A stretch of 64,000 nucleotides of DNA. Origin: Pseudomonas sp. SORT22. Lineage in GTDB: Bacteria > Pseudomonadota > Gammaproteobacteria > Pseudomonadales > Pseudomonadaceae. The DNA lies in NCBI RefSeq assembly GCF_018417635.1, contig NZ_CP071007.1, positions 4,464,501-4,528,500 of the forward strand. The letters are read 5' to 3'. Every line of letters begins with the position of its first letter. Within the stretch, counting starts at the first letter, position 1. This document shows positions 9,637 through 17,540 of this stretch, in pieces. Below the pieces are notes generated by a model that was given only the letters and a program-made list of their open reading frames with translations, had not been told where the DNA came from and searched no databases. Position numbers and translations under genes: made by a program.

Positions 9637-9822
9637 ACGTCAGACCTCTGCGGGAATGTCAAAGCCTGAGCTTAGCCAGTCGCCACGGGCAGGGAAAGCC
9701 TGTTGGCGCGGCTGTATCGGCCAAACTCGCCGGGTGCTGAATTCAAGCGCAAGAAAGGGAGAGAGCGCAGGCTGCGATGTAACGTAAACTCGCGCCCTGC
9801 CCCAAAGGACCCGGAGAGCCCC

Positions 9823-10707
9823 ATGAGCCCCATCGCCATATCCCGCCTGTTGATTCTTGCTGCTGTCTGGGGGGCGAGCTTTCTGTTCATGCGCATCATC
9901 GCGCCGGTGCTCGGCACCCTGCCAACGGCGTTTTTCCGCGTCTCCATCGCCTGCCTCGGCCTGCTGGTGATTCTCGCCCTGCTGCGGGTGCGCTGGGACT
10001 TCAATGGCAAGCTCAAGGCCTGCCTGGTGCTGGGCATGATCAACTCGGGGATACCCGCCACCCTTTATTCAGTGGCCGCCCAGGTGCTGCCGGCCGGCTA
10101 CTCGGCGATCTTCAATGCCACCACGCCGCTGATGGGCGTGCTGATTGGCGCGTTGTTGTTCCGTGAACCGCTGACCCTGGCCAAGCTCAGCGGCATCTTC
10201 CTCGGCCTGTTCGGGGTTGGCATTCTCAGTGGCGCGGGGCCGGTGGCGTTCGACGCCAAGCTGTTGCAAGGCGCCCTCTCGTGCCTGGCGGCGACCGCCT
10301 GCTACGGCCTGGCCGGCTTTCTCGCCCGGCGCTGGCTCGACCAGCAAGGCGGCCTCGACAGCCGCCTGTCGGCGCTGGGCAGCATGATGGGCGCAACCTT
10401 GCTGCTGTTACCGTTGTTCGGCTACAGCGTGCTCACCCAGCCGCCGGCAAGCTGGGGTGGCTGGCAGGTGTGGGCGTCGTTGCTGGGCCTGGGGCTGGTG
10501 TGCACCGCCTTTGCCTACATCCTGTATTTCCGCCTGATCAGCGAGATCGGCCCGGTCAAATCCAGCACCGTGACCTTCATGATCCCGGCCTTCGGTGTGC
10601 TCTGGGGCGCCTGGCTGCTGGACGAGCCACTGTCGATGGCGCACCTGTATGGCGGGCTGTTGATTGCCGTGGCGTTGTGGCTGGTGCTCAAGCCAGCTCG
10701 CGCCTGA
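9823..10707 (+). CDS. EamA family (DMT superfamily) transporter
   Basis: Drug/metabolite exporter of 294 aa with ten predicted membrane segments in two EamA repeats (residues about 5-135 and 150-290). The start is the ATG at 9823 with a GGAG site 5 nt upstream, opening into MSPIAISRLLILAAVWGAS, the usual first helix. Substrates of this family are small metabolites or amino acids; the specific one is unknown. A stem-loop follows the stop codon. It is a separate unit from the catabolic operon downstream, judged by the terminator and the 320-bp gap. Confidence 0.85.
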   Translation: MSPIAISRLLILAAVWGASFLFMRIIAPVLGTLPTAFFRVSIACLGLLVILALLRVRWDFNGKLKACLVLGMINSGIPATLYSVAAQVLPAGYSAIFNATTPLMGVLIGALLFREPLTLAKLSGIFLGLFGVGILSGAGPVAFDAKLLQGALSCLAATACYGLAGFLARRWLDQQGGLDSRLSALGSMMGATLLLLPLFGYSVLTQPPASWGGWQVWASLLGLGLVCTAFAYILYFRLISEIGPVKSSTVTFMIPAFGVLWGAWLLDEPLSMAHLYGGLLIAVALWLVLKPARA

Positions 10708-10724
10708 CAGGTTAATGCTTGTTC

Positions 10725-10757
10725 CTGTGGGAGCTGCCAAGCCAGCTTCCACAGTTT
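10725..10757 (+). terminator. Stem-loop after EamA gene
   Basis: CTGTGGGAGCTG and CAGCTTCCACAG pair with one mismatch around a 6-nt loop (10737-10742), followed by TTTC. The left arm resembles a decayed REP sequence. It probably ends the EamA transcript before the catabolic operon promoter region. Confidence 0.6.
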
Positions 10758-10872
10758 CTGGTTTCACCCCTGAAACCAGCCCTTCACTCGCGTTACCGAA
10801 AAAAGCCTCTTTTCATTGCACCCGCCATTGCCACGCGCAGTTGTTGTGCAATTTCGTGCCATATAGAAAACC

Positions 10873-10892
10873 TTGTTTCATATATAAAACAA
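10873..10892. promoter_or_regulatory. Candidate operator (20-bp near-palindrome) of the catabolic operon
   Basis: TTGTTTCATATATAAAACAA reads almost the same on both strands, with 6-bp perfect arms (TTGTTT/AAACAA), and is flanked by further complementary bases (AAAAC-CTTG left, CAAG-TTTT right). The half TGTTTCANATATAAA recurs before the porin at 26870. A palindrome of this size fits an IclR-family dimer, and the only regulator gene in the cluster is of that family; binding is inferred. Confidence 0.5.
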
Positions 10893-10965
10893 ACAAGTTT
10901 TCCTGTTAATCCAATAACTCACTAATAAATAAGCACTTTTCAAATAAAACAGGGCCAATACACAT

Positions 10966-10982
10966 TTGGCATTGTTCATGCA
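10966..10982 (+). promoter_or_regulatory. Candidate sigma-54 promoter of the catabolic operon
   Basis: TTGGCATTGTTCATGCA has the GG and GC doublets exactly 10 nt apart that define the -24/-12 promoter. It matches 6 of 6 bases in the -24 half (TTGGCA) and TGCA in the -12 half. The start of transcription would be near 10993, about 34 bp before the first ATG. A similar element precedes the porin. No sigma-54 activator gene is in the window. Confidence 0.4.
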
Positions 10983-10995
10983 CTAAACCGCGTAT

Positions 10996-11008
10996 CACCT
11001 ATAAAACA
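10996..11008 (+). repeat. CACCTATAAAACA repeat, copy 1
   Basis: This 13-mer is identical to one at 26983-26995 ahead of the porin. In both places it sits between the candidate sigma-54 promoter and the first gene, so it would lie in or at the start of the 5' untranslated region. It may be a shared operator or leader element. Confidence 0.45.
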
Positions 11009-11026
11009 GACCAGAGAGCTTCCCCA

Positions 11027-11878
11027 ATGGCTGTGAAAGAGATGTACGCAATCCCCTCTCAATGGAATACGCCGCACTCCAAGGAAGACCTGGAGCCGAC
11101 CGAAATCGAATTTCGCAATGTCGGTAAATGCTTCCCGGCCAAGGGCAAGGCCGAGGCGCCCTTTGCCATTCGCGAGGTGAACTTCAAGATCCGCCGCGGC
11201 GAGGTGGTGTCGATCATCGGCCCGTCCGGTTGCGGCAAAAGCACCATCCTCAACATGGGCTCGGGCCTCTACCGCCCCAGCGAAGGCGAAGTTTTCGTCG
11301 GTGGCGAAGCGGTGGTCGGGCCGGTGCGCAAGGTCGCCTTCATGCTGCAGAAGGATCTTTTGATGCCCTGGCGCAGCATCCGCCGCAACGTCGAGCTGGG
11401 CCTGGAAATCCAGGGCATGCCCGCCGCCAAGCGCCAGCCGATTGCCGAAGATCTGCTCAATCGCTGCCACCTGCAAGGCTTTGCCGACCACTACCCGTTC
11501 CAGCTGTCGGGCGGCATGCGCCAGCGCGCCGCCCTGGCCCGGACCCTGGCCATCGACCCGCAGGTGCTGTTCCTCGACGAGCCGTTCTCGGCCCTCGATG
11601 CGCAGACCAAGATGATCCTGCAACAGGACCTGGCGCGGATGCTGTTCGAAGAAAAGAAAACCGCGCTGTTCATCACCCATGACCTGGTCGAGGCGATTGC
11701 CATGTCCGACCGCCTGCTGGTGATGAGCGCCCGCCCCGGCACCATCATCGAAGAAATCACTGTCGACCTGCCGTTTCGCGACAACCCGCTGGAGCGCCGC
11801 AAGCTGCCGGAAATCGGCCCGCTGGCCGGGCGCCTGATGGAACTGCTGAAAGTCGGCGAAGACACCGAACTGCATTGA
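11027..11878 (+). CDS. ABC transporter ATP-binding protein (nitrate/sulfonate/taurine type)
   Basis: ATPase of an importer, 283 aa, with Walker A (GPSGCGKST, residues 65-73), Q-loop in FMLQKDLLMPWRS, signature LSGGMRQRAALAR and Walker B VLFLDEPFSALD. It belongs to the SsuB/TauB/NrtD group that powers uptake of sulfonates, taurine, nitrate, thiamine precursors or aromatic acids. It is the first gene of the catabolic operon and pairs with the binding protein and permease that follow. An N-terminal extension of about 25 residues before the nucleotide-binding fold is slightly longer than usual. Confidence 0.92.
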   Translation: MAVKEMYAIPSQWNTPHSKEDLEPTEIEFRNVGKCFPAKGKAEAPFAIREVNFKIRRGEVVSIIGPSGCGKSTILNMGSGLYRPSEGEVFVGGEAVVGPVRKVAFMLQKDLLMPWRSIRRNVELGLEIQGMPAAKRQPIAEDLLNRCHLQGFADHYPFQLSGGMRQRAALARTLAIDPQVLFLDEPFSALDAQTKMILQQDLARMLFEEKKTALFITHDLVEAIAMSDRLLVMSARPGTIIEEITVDLPFRDNPLERRKLPEIGPLAGRLMELLKVGEDTELH

Positions 11879-11917
11879 TCAACGGCCACCGGCCCATCAA
11901 CCGATTCAGGAGTACGC

Positions 11918-12916
11918 ATGTTCAAGTCCCTGCAACGCCTGGCACAGGCTTCAGTCATCGCCCTGGGCCTTGGCCTGGCGCTCAGCGCCCAGGCAGAGCC
12001 GACCAAGGTCACCTACCTGCTGCCCGCGCCGCCCAACTCGCCGGCTTTTGCGCCGTGGATCATCGCCAAGGAAAAGGGCTACTACCGTGCCAGGGACCTG
12101 GACCTGACCTTCATCGCCGCCAAGGGCGGAGTCGATGTCGCCAAGCAGATCGGTGCCGGCAACGCCATGCTTGGCGGCGCCATCGGTGACACCCCGATCG
12201 TGGTCCGCGCCAACGGTATTCCGGTGCGTGCGGTGGCGGTGCTCGGTGCCGGCGGGGTGACCATGATCGCCACCAACGCCGGCGAGAACATCCAGTCGAT
12301 CAAGGACCTCAAGGGCAAGACCCTGACCGTGATGTCCTACTCCGACACCACCTACTACGCCCTGCTCGCCTCGCTGCGCAAGGCCGGCCTGAACAAGACC
12401 GACGTCGATATCCAGGCCGCCGGCCCCTCGGGGGTGTGGCAGCTGTTTTCAGCCAACAAGGCCCAGGCCATGGCCGGGGTGCCGGACTGGGTGGTGAATG
12501 CCGAAGAGGCCGGGCTGAAGATCAGCCTGATTCCGCAGAGCGAAATCTTCGAGAGCATGGCCCAGGCGATCCTCGCCTCGGACGACGCCATCAACAACCA
12601 GCCGCAGGTGGTCGGCGGCGTGGTCCAGGCCACCCTGCAGGGCATGCGCGACATCATCCAGGACCCGAAAGCCGCCGCCGCCACCTTCGCCAAGGCCGTG
12701 CCGGCCTACGCCGGCAAGGAAGCGGCGCTGGAGAAAACCTTGCGCCTGTATGTCGAGCACGTCTACGCCAACCAGACCGTGCTCGGGCGCATCGACCCGG
12801 CGCGCCTGGACGCAGTGCGCAAGTTCTACGTCAGCGAAGGCATCGTCGCCAAGGAACCCAAGCTCGACGAGCTCTACAGCAACCAGTTCATCGAAACCAC
12901 CACGGCCGCGCAATAA
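11918..12916 (+). CDS. ABC transporter periplasmic substrate-binding protein (NMT1/SsuA-like)
   Basis: Periplasmic binding protein of 332 aa with a Sec signal peptide (about 26 residues, ending ALSAQA) and a type 2 binding fold of the NMT1/THI5-like and SsuA group. The segment KGKTLTVMSYSDTTYYALLAS is the usual start of the second lobe. It selects the compound imported by this operon. The ligand cannot be named from sequence; related proteins bind aliphatic or aromatic sulfonates, pyrimidine precursors and aromatic acids. It lies 39 bp after the ATPase gene. Confidence 0.9.
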   Translation: MFKSLQRLAQASVIALGLGLALSAQAEPTKVTYLLPAPPNSPAFAPWIIAKEKGYYRARDLDLTFIAAKGGVDVAKQIGAGNAMLGGAIGDTPIVVRANGIPVRAVAVLGAGGVTMIATNAGENIQSIKDLKGKTLTVMSYSDTTYYALLASLRKAGLNKTDVDIQAAGPSGVWQLFSANKAQAMAGVPDWVVNAEEAGLKISLIPQSEIFESMAQAILASDDAINNQPQVVGGVVQATLQGMRDIIQDPKAAAATFAKAVPAYAGKEAALEKTLRLYVEHVYANQTVLGRIDPARLDAVRKFYVSEGIVAKEPKLDELYSNQFIETTTAAQ

Positions 12917-12945
12917 GCCTGGATGCATAACAAGGTATTAGCCCG

Positions 12946-13722
12946 ATGAGAAACCTCAACACCTCCGTGCTCGGCAGCGTCGCCCTGCTGATCCTGTTCC
13001 TGCTGCTCTGGCAGTGGGGCCCCGGCCTGCTCGGCATGCCCGAGTTCGTCATGCCGCAACTGAGCCGCGTGGCCCAGGAAAGCCTGGTGATGTGGCAGTC
13101 CAGCGGCCTGCTGCAGCACACCCTGATCACCGCCTTCGAGATCATCGTCGGCTTTGGCCTCGGCGCCCTGCTGGGCGTGGCCATCGGCGTGTCGCTGGGC
13201 CTGTCGCCGTCGGCCGAGGCCATGCTCTCGCCGTACATCCTGGCCCTGCAGATCGCCCCGAAAGTCGCCTTCGCGCCGCTGTTCGTGATGTGGCTGGGCT
13301 ACACCATCTACCCGAAGATCCTCATCGCCATCCTCATCGTGTTCTTCCCGGTGATGATCAACGTGCTCTCGGCAATCCGTACCGTTGACCCGGACATGAT
13401 CAACCTGGTGCGCACCATGAACGCCAGCCGCTGGCAGATCTTCCGCCTGGTGGAGTTCCCCTCGGCCATGGCCGCGCTGTTCTCGGGCCTGCGCATCGCC
13501 TCGACCCTGGCGGTGATCGGCGTCACCGTCGGCGAACTGGTCGGCGGCAACCAGGGCCTGGGCTTCCTGTTGGTCGACGCTGAAGGCCAGGGCAACACCG
13601 CCGGGGTCTTCGTCGCCATCGTCATGCTCACCCTGATCGGCGTGCTGGCCTACGGCGCGGTGGTCTGGGCCGAGAAACGCGTCCTGCACTACCTGCCCAA
13701 AGCCATGCTGAGTACCCAATGA
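12946..13722 (+). CDS. ABC transporter permease (SsuC/TauC type)
   Basis: Inner membrane permease of 258 aa with about six membrane helices. The cytoplasmic loop that contacts the ATPase is visible near residues 145-165 (INLVRTMNASRWQIFRLVEF, EAA-like). The gene follows the binding protein by 29 bp and overlaps the next gene by 4 bp (ATGA), which indicates translational coupling. Together the first three genes form a complete importer. Confidence 0.92.
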   Translation: MRNLNTSVLGSVALLILFLLLWQWGPGLLGMPEFVMPQLSRVAQESLVMWQSSGLLQHTLITAFEIIVGFGLGALLGVAIGVSLGLSPSAEAMLSPYILALQIAPKVAFAPLFVMWLGYTIYPKILIAILIVFFPVMINVLSAIRTVDPDMINLVRTMNASRWQIFRLVEFPSAMAALFSGLRIASTLAVIGVTVGELVGGNQGLGFLLVDAEGQGNTAGVFVAIVMLTLIGVLAYGAVVWAEKRVLHYLPKAMLSTQ

Positions 13723-14486
13723 TGAACCCATTCAAAACCATGCTTGAAGGCCGCCGCGTGCTGGTCACCGGTGGCGCCCGTGGCCTGGGCTATGCCTTCG
13801 CCCAGGCCATCGGCCAGGCCGGTGCCCGCGTGGTGATCGCCGATATTCTCCAGGAGCGCGTGCTGCAGGCCGCCTGCGAGCTGCGCGAGCAAGGCTTGCA
13901 GGTGACCGGCGTGACCCTCGACCTGGGCAACCCGGAGTCGATCACTGCCTGCGTCGCCGAGACAGTTGCCGAGCTCGGCGGCCTCGACGGCCTGGTCAAC
14001 AACGCCTCGATCACCAACTCCGGCGGCAAGACCTGCGAGCAACTGGACATCGACACCTGGGACCAGGTCATGCAGGTAAACGTGCGCGGCACCTGGCTGA
14101 TGACCCGCGCCTGCCTGCCGGCCCTGCGCGCCAGCGCCAAGGGCGCGGTGATCAACCTGGCCTCCGACACCCCGCTGTGGGGCGCACCGAACCTGCTGGC
14201 GTATGTCGCCAGCAAGGGCGCGATCATCGCCATGACCCGCAGCCTGGCCCGTGAACTTGGCACTGACAACATCACCGTCAATGCCATCGCCCCCGGCCTG
14301 GTGCTGGTCGAGGCCACCGCCTATGTGCCCGAGGCGCGCCACCGCCTGTACACCGAACAACGGGCGCTTCAGCGCCCGCAACTGCCAGAAGACGTCAGTG
14401 GCGCCGTGCTGTTTGCCCTGTCCGACCTGTCGCGTTTCATCACTGGACAAACCCTGCCGGTCAACGGCGGGTTCGTCATGCCTTGA
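13719..14486 (+). CDS. SDR family oxidoreductase, canonical catalytic site
   Basis: Short-chain dehydrogenase/reductase of 255 aa. Cofactor motif TGGARGLG, NNAS structural motif, and catalytic Ser (INLASDTP) plus Tyr and Lys of YVASKGA are all present. It probably oxidises or reduces an alcohol or dihydrodiol intermediate with NAD(P). Start overlaps the permease stop (ATGA). Because the operon encodes a Rieske oxygenase, a cis-dihydrodiol dehydrogenase role is possible, but a plain alcohol dehydrogenase role is equally consistent. Confidence 0.9.
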   Translation: MMNPFKTMLEGRRVLVTGGARGLGYAFAQAIGQAGARVVIADILQERVLQAACELREQGLQVTGVTLDLGNPESITACVAETVAELGGLDGLVNNASITNSGGKTCEQLDIDTWDQVMQVNVRGTWLMTRACLPALRASAKGAVINLASDTPLWGAPNLLAYVASKGAIIAMTRSLARELGTDNITVNAIAPGLVLVEATAYVPEARHRLYTEQRALQRPQLPEDVSGAVLFALSDLSRFITGQTLPVNGGFVMP

Positions 14487-14500
14487 GCAAGGAGAAACCC

Positions 14501-15040
14501 ATGACCGACCTATCCGTACAAAACGCCACCGCGAAAACCTGGGAACAACCCGCAGGCTCGGACCTCGCTGGCTGGATGCAGACCCGCATCGCCCGCTACC
14601 AAACCCGCAAGTACGACTGGGACGCGCTGAAGTTCCAGGCCGACTTTGACCCCAAGTTCCGCCGCGCGCAAATGCGCTACGTCGGCACCGGCGGCACCGG
14701 GGTCAACAGCGACATGAACACCATCCCCTCGGAGCACTTCACCTTCTCGACCATGGTCATCCCGGCCGGTCATGAAGGCCCGCCGCATATCCATACCGAC
14801 GTCGAGGAAGTGTTCTTCGTGTTGCGCGGCAAGCTCAAGGTGATCATCGAGAAAGACGGCGAGCGCTTCGAAACCGTGCTCACCGACCGCGACCTGATTT
14901 CGGTACCGCCGGGCGTGTACCGCGAAGAGATCAACATCGGCGATGAAGACGCGCTGATGTGCGTGATGCTCGGCGCGAAAAAGCCGGTGACCCCGACCTA
15001 CCCGCCAGCGCACCCGCTGGCCTCGATCAAGCGCGGTTAA
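14501..15040 (+). CDS. Cupin domain protein
   Basis: Single-cupin protein of 179 aa. The first cupin motif is visible as GPPHIHTDVEEVFFVLRG, which supplies two His and a Glu metal ligand; the second motif runs through SVPPGVYREEINIGD. No classic second-motif His is obvious, so metal binding may be incomplete. Cupins in catabolic operons may be dioxygenases, isomerases or sugar-type epimerases; none can be assigned. The ATG at 14501 has a perfect AAGGAG site, which settles the start over an in-frame ATG at 14483. Confidence 0.85.
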   Translation: MTDLSVQNATAKTWEQPAGSDLAGWMQTRIARYQTRKYDWDALKFQADFDPKFRRAQMRYVGTGGTGVNSDMNTIPSEHFTFSTMVIPAGHEGPPHIHTDVEEVFFVLRGKLKVIIEKDGERFETVLTDRDLISVPPGVYREEINIGDEDALMCVMLGAKKPVTPTYPPAHPLASIKRG

Positions 15041-15044
15041 GCCG

Positions 15045-15914
15045 ATGTTGCACGCCACCGACCACTCGCTCGCCGGCCTTGCGGCCCAGTTGCAGCAGCG
15101 CTTCCCCCAGCGCCTGGTGCAACTGGCAAGCGGCGCCCAGGCGATCCGCGAAGCCGGGCACGGGCCGGCCATCGTGCTGTTGCATGGCATTGGCTCGGGC
15201 GCCGCGTCCTGGCTGCAGGTGGCGCTGCAACTGAGCCAGCACGCCCGGGTGATTGCCTGGGATGCACCGGGCTACGGCGACTCCAGCCCACTGGCCAACC
15301 CTGCGCCGCAGGCGGCGGACTATGCCCGGCGCCTGCGGCATTTGCTCGATGCGCTGCAGATTGACGACTGCCTGCTGGTCGGCCATTCCCTCGGTGCCCT
15401 CAGCGCCGCGGCCCTGGCCCAGCAGCAGCCGCAACGGGTGCGGCGCCTGGTGCTGATCAGCCCGGCTCGCGGCTATGGCGACCCGGCCCGTGCCGAGCAG
15501 GCGCAACAGGTGCGCAACCAGCGCCTGCACAACCTTGAGCAACTGGGCATCGCCCAGATGGCCAACCAGCGCAGCGCACACATGCTCTCGCCAGCGGCCA
15601 GCAGCGAAGCCCGCGCCTGGGTGCAATGGAACATGGCGCGGCTGCTGCCCCAGGGCTATCGCCAGGCCATCGAGTTGCTGTGTGGCGATGACCTGCTGCG
15701 CTACGCCGCCCTGGCCGTGCCGTGCGAAGTGCATTGCGGCGCCGCTGACAGCATCACCCTCCCCGAGGACTGCCAGGCCCTGGCCAAGGCCCTGGGGGCA
15801 GCGTTCGCGTTGATTGCCGAGGCCGGCCACGCCAGCCCGATCGAACAACCCGAGGCCGTGGCAAGCCTGCTTGCCCGGGCCCTCGAAGAATCCCTGACAG
15901 GTACTGCGCTATGA
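15045..15914 (+). CDS. Alpha/beta hydrolase (possible meta-cleavage product hydrolase)
   Basis: Alpha/beta-fold hydrolase of 289 aa. The oxyanion region is VLLHGIGSG, the nucleophile elbow GHSLGA and the C-terminal catalytic His sits in EAGHASPIEQPE. It resembles C-C bond hydrolases of aromatic meta-cleavage pathways as well as general esterases. With an extradiol-type dioxygenase in the same operon, hydrolysis of a ring-fission product is an attractive role, but this is inference. Its stop overlaps the IclR gene start by 4 bp. Confidence 0.85.
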   Translation: MLHATDHSLAGLAAQLQQRFPQRLVQLASGAQAIREAGHGPAIVLLHGIGSGAASWLQVALQLSQHARVIAWDAPGYGDSSPLANPAPQAADYARRLRHLLDALQIDDCLLVGHSLGALSAAALAQQQPQRVRRLVLISPARGYGDPARAEQAQQVRNQRLHNLEQLGIAQMANQRSAHMLSPAASSEARAWVQWNMARLLPQGYRQAIELLCGDDLLRYAALAVPCEVHCGAADSITLPEDCQALAKALGAAFALIAEAGHASPIEQPEAVASLLARALEESLTGTAL

Positions 15915-16738
15915 ATGATTCGGATCTGTTGAAAGACAACCAGGACAAGTACATCGTCCCCGGCCTTGAGCGCGGCCTGTTGCTGCTCTGTGAATTCAGC
16001 CGGCAAAACCGCACCCTCACCGCGCCGGAACTGGCGCGGCGCCTGGAGCTGCCGCGCTCGACCATCTTCCGCCTGTTGACCACCCTGGAAACCATGGGCT
16101 TCGTCACCCGCAGCGGCAACGAGTACCGCCTGGGCATGTCAGTACTGCGCCTGGGCTTCGAGTACCTGGCATCGCTGGAGCTGACCGAGCTCGGTCAGCC
16201 GCTGCTGGCGCGGCTGTGCGATCACCTTAATTACCCGAGCAACCTGGTGGTGCGTGACGGTCGCTCGATCGTCTACGTGGCCAAGGTTTCGCCGCCGTCG
16301 GTGTTCTCCAGCGCGGTCAACGTCGGCACCCGCCTGCCGGCCCACGCCACGGTGCTGGGGCGCATCCTCCTTGAAGACCTGAGCCTGGCCGAGCTGCGTG
16401 AGCTGTACCCGGAGGAGCACCTGGAACAGCACTCGCCGTGCACACCGAAAACCGTACTGGAGCTGTTCGACCTGGTGCAGAGCGACCGTCAGCGCGGCTA
16501 TGTCAGCGGCGAAGGTTTTTTCGAATCATCGATCTCGACCATCGCTGCGCCGGTGCGTGATCACAGTGGCCGGGTGGTTGCCGCCATGGGCGTGACCATC
16601 CCTACCGTGCAGGTTGCGCACATCAATTTCGACGGCCTGCTTGGCCATGTGCGGGGCAGCGCCGATGAGCTGTCGCGCCTGCTCAACTACACGCCAAACG
16701 CTGGCTCCGGCCGCGTCACCGCGCTGATGAGGGACTGA
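15911..16738 (+). CDS. IclR family transcriptional regulator
   Basis: DNA-binding regulator of 275 aa. The N-terminal winged helix-turn-helix (residues about 17-80, LTAPELARRLELPRSTIFRL) and C-terminal ligand-binding GAF-like domain (RDGRSIVYVAKV, ending with SISTIAAPVRDHSGRV) are typical. IclR proteins often control aromatic catabolism operons and bind palindromes of 14-20 bp. It lies inside the operon that it probably controls, so autoregulation is likely; the 20-bp palindrome at 10873 is the best candidate site. Confidence 0.93.
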   Translation: MNDSDLLKDNQDKYIVPGLERGLLLLCEFSRQNRTLTAPELARRLELPRSTIFRLLTTLETMGFVTRSGNEYRLGMSVLRLGFEYLASLELTELGQPLLARLCDHLNYPSNLVVRDGRSIVYVAKVSPPSVFSSAVNVGTRLPAHATVLGRILLEDLSLAELRELYPEEHLEQHSPCTPKTVLELFDLVQSDRQRGYVSGEGFFESSISTIAAPVRDHSGRVVAAMGVTIPTVQVAHINFDGLLGHVRGSADELSRLLNYTPNAGSGRVTALMRD

Positions 16739-16739
16739 C

Positions 16740-17540
16740 ATGAGCAACCTCTATCAACTGCACGGGCGCACCGCCATCGTCACTGGCGGCTCTTCCGGGA
16801 TTGGCCTGGCCTGTGTCGAGCAACTGCTTGAAGCCGGTGCGGCAGTGGCCTTCTGTGGTCGCGATCAGGACCGCTTGAACAGCGCCGAAGCCCGCCTGCG
16901 CGAACGTTTCCCCGAAGCGCGTCTGTTGGCTCAAGCCTGCGATGTGCTGGATGCCGCGTCAGTCAACGCATTCGCTGCCGCCAGCCTGGCCGCCCTCGGC
17001 CCGGCCCAGGTGCTGATCAACAATGCCGGCCAAGGCCGGGTCTCGACCTTTGCCGACACCACTGATGAGGCCTGGAGCGAAGAGCTGCAGCTGAAGTTCT
17101 TCTCGGTGATCTACCCGGTGCGCGCCTTCCTCCCCCAACTGCAAGGCCAGGCCGGCGCTTCGATCGTCTGCGTCAACTCGCTGCTGGCCAGCCAGCCGGA
17201 GCCGCACATGGTCGCCACCTCGGCAGCACGTGCGGGCCTTAAGAACCTGGTGCGCTCGATGGCCACCGAGTTCGCCGAACAGGGCATCCGGGTCAACGGC
17301 ATCCTTATCGGCCTGGTCGAATCCGGCCAGTGGCGCCGGCGCTTCGAGGCCCGCGAAGAGCGCGATCTGGACTGGTCGCAATGGACCGCGCAACTGGCGC
17401 AACGCAAACACATTCCCCTGGGGCGCCTGGGCCTGCCCAAAGAAGCAGCCCAAGCGATCCTGTTCCTGGCTTCGCCCCTGTCGGCCTACACCACTGGCAG
17501 CCATATCGATGTTTCTGGAGGCCTGTCCCGCCATGCGTAA
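16740..17540 (+). CDS. SDR-fold protein with altered catalytic Tyr and Lys
   Basis: Short-chain dehydrogenase fold of 266 aa with an intact cofactor motif (TGGSSGIG) and NNAG. The catalytic region reads VNSLLASQPEPHMVATSAAR: the Ser is present, but the positions 13 and 17 residues after it, normally Tyr and Lys, are Thr and Arg. Canonical hydride-transfer chemistry is therefore unlikely or altered. It starts 2 nt after the IclR stop and overlaps the ThDP enzyme gene by 8 bp. It could be a non-redox SDR such as a lyase or isomerase, or a regulatory subunit. Confidence 0.88.
   Translation: MSNLYQLHGRTAIVTGGSSGIGLACVEQLLEAGAAVAFCGRDQDRLNSAEARLRERFPEARLLAQACDVLDAASVNAFAAASLAALGPAQVLINNAGQGRVSTFADTTDEAWSEELQLKFFSVIYPVRAFLPQLQGQAGASIVCVNSLLASQPEPHMVATSAARAGLKNLVRSMATEFAEQGIRVNGILIGLVESGQWRRRFEAREERDLDWSQWTAQLAQRKHIPLGRLGLPKEAAQAILFLASPLSAYTTGSHIDVSGGLSRHA

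Noticed and set aside
17230..17532. Longer N-terminal extension of the ThDP enzyme
   Set aside because: This part lies inside the preceding SDR gene in another frame; the family N-terminus begins at the ATG at 17533.
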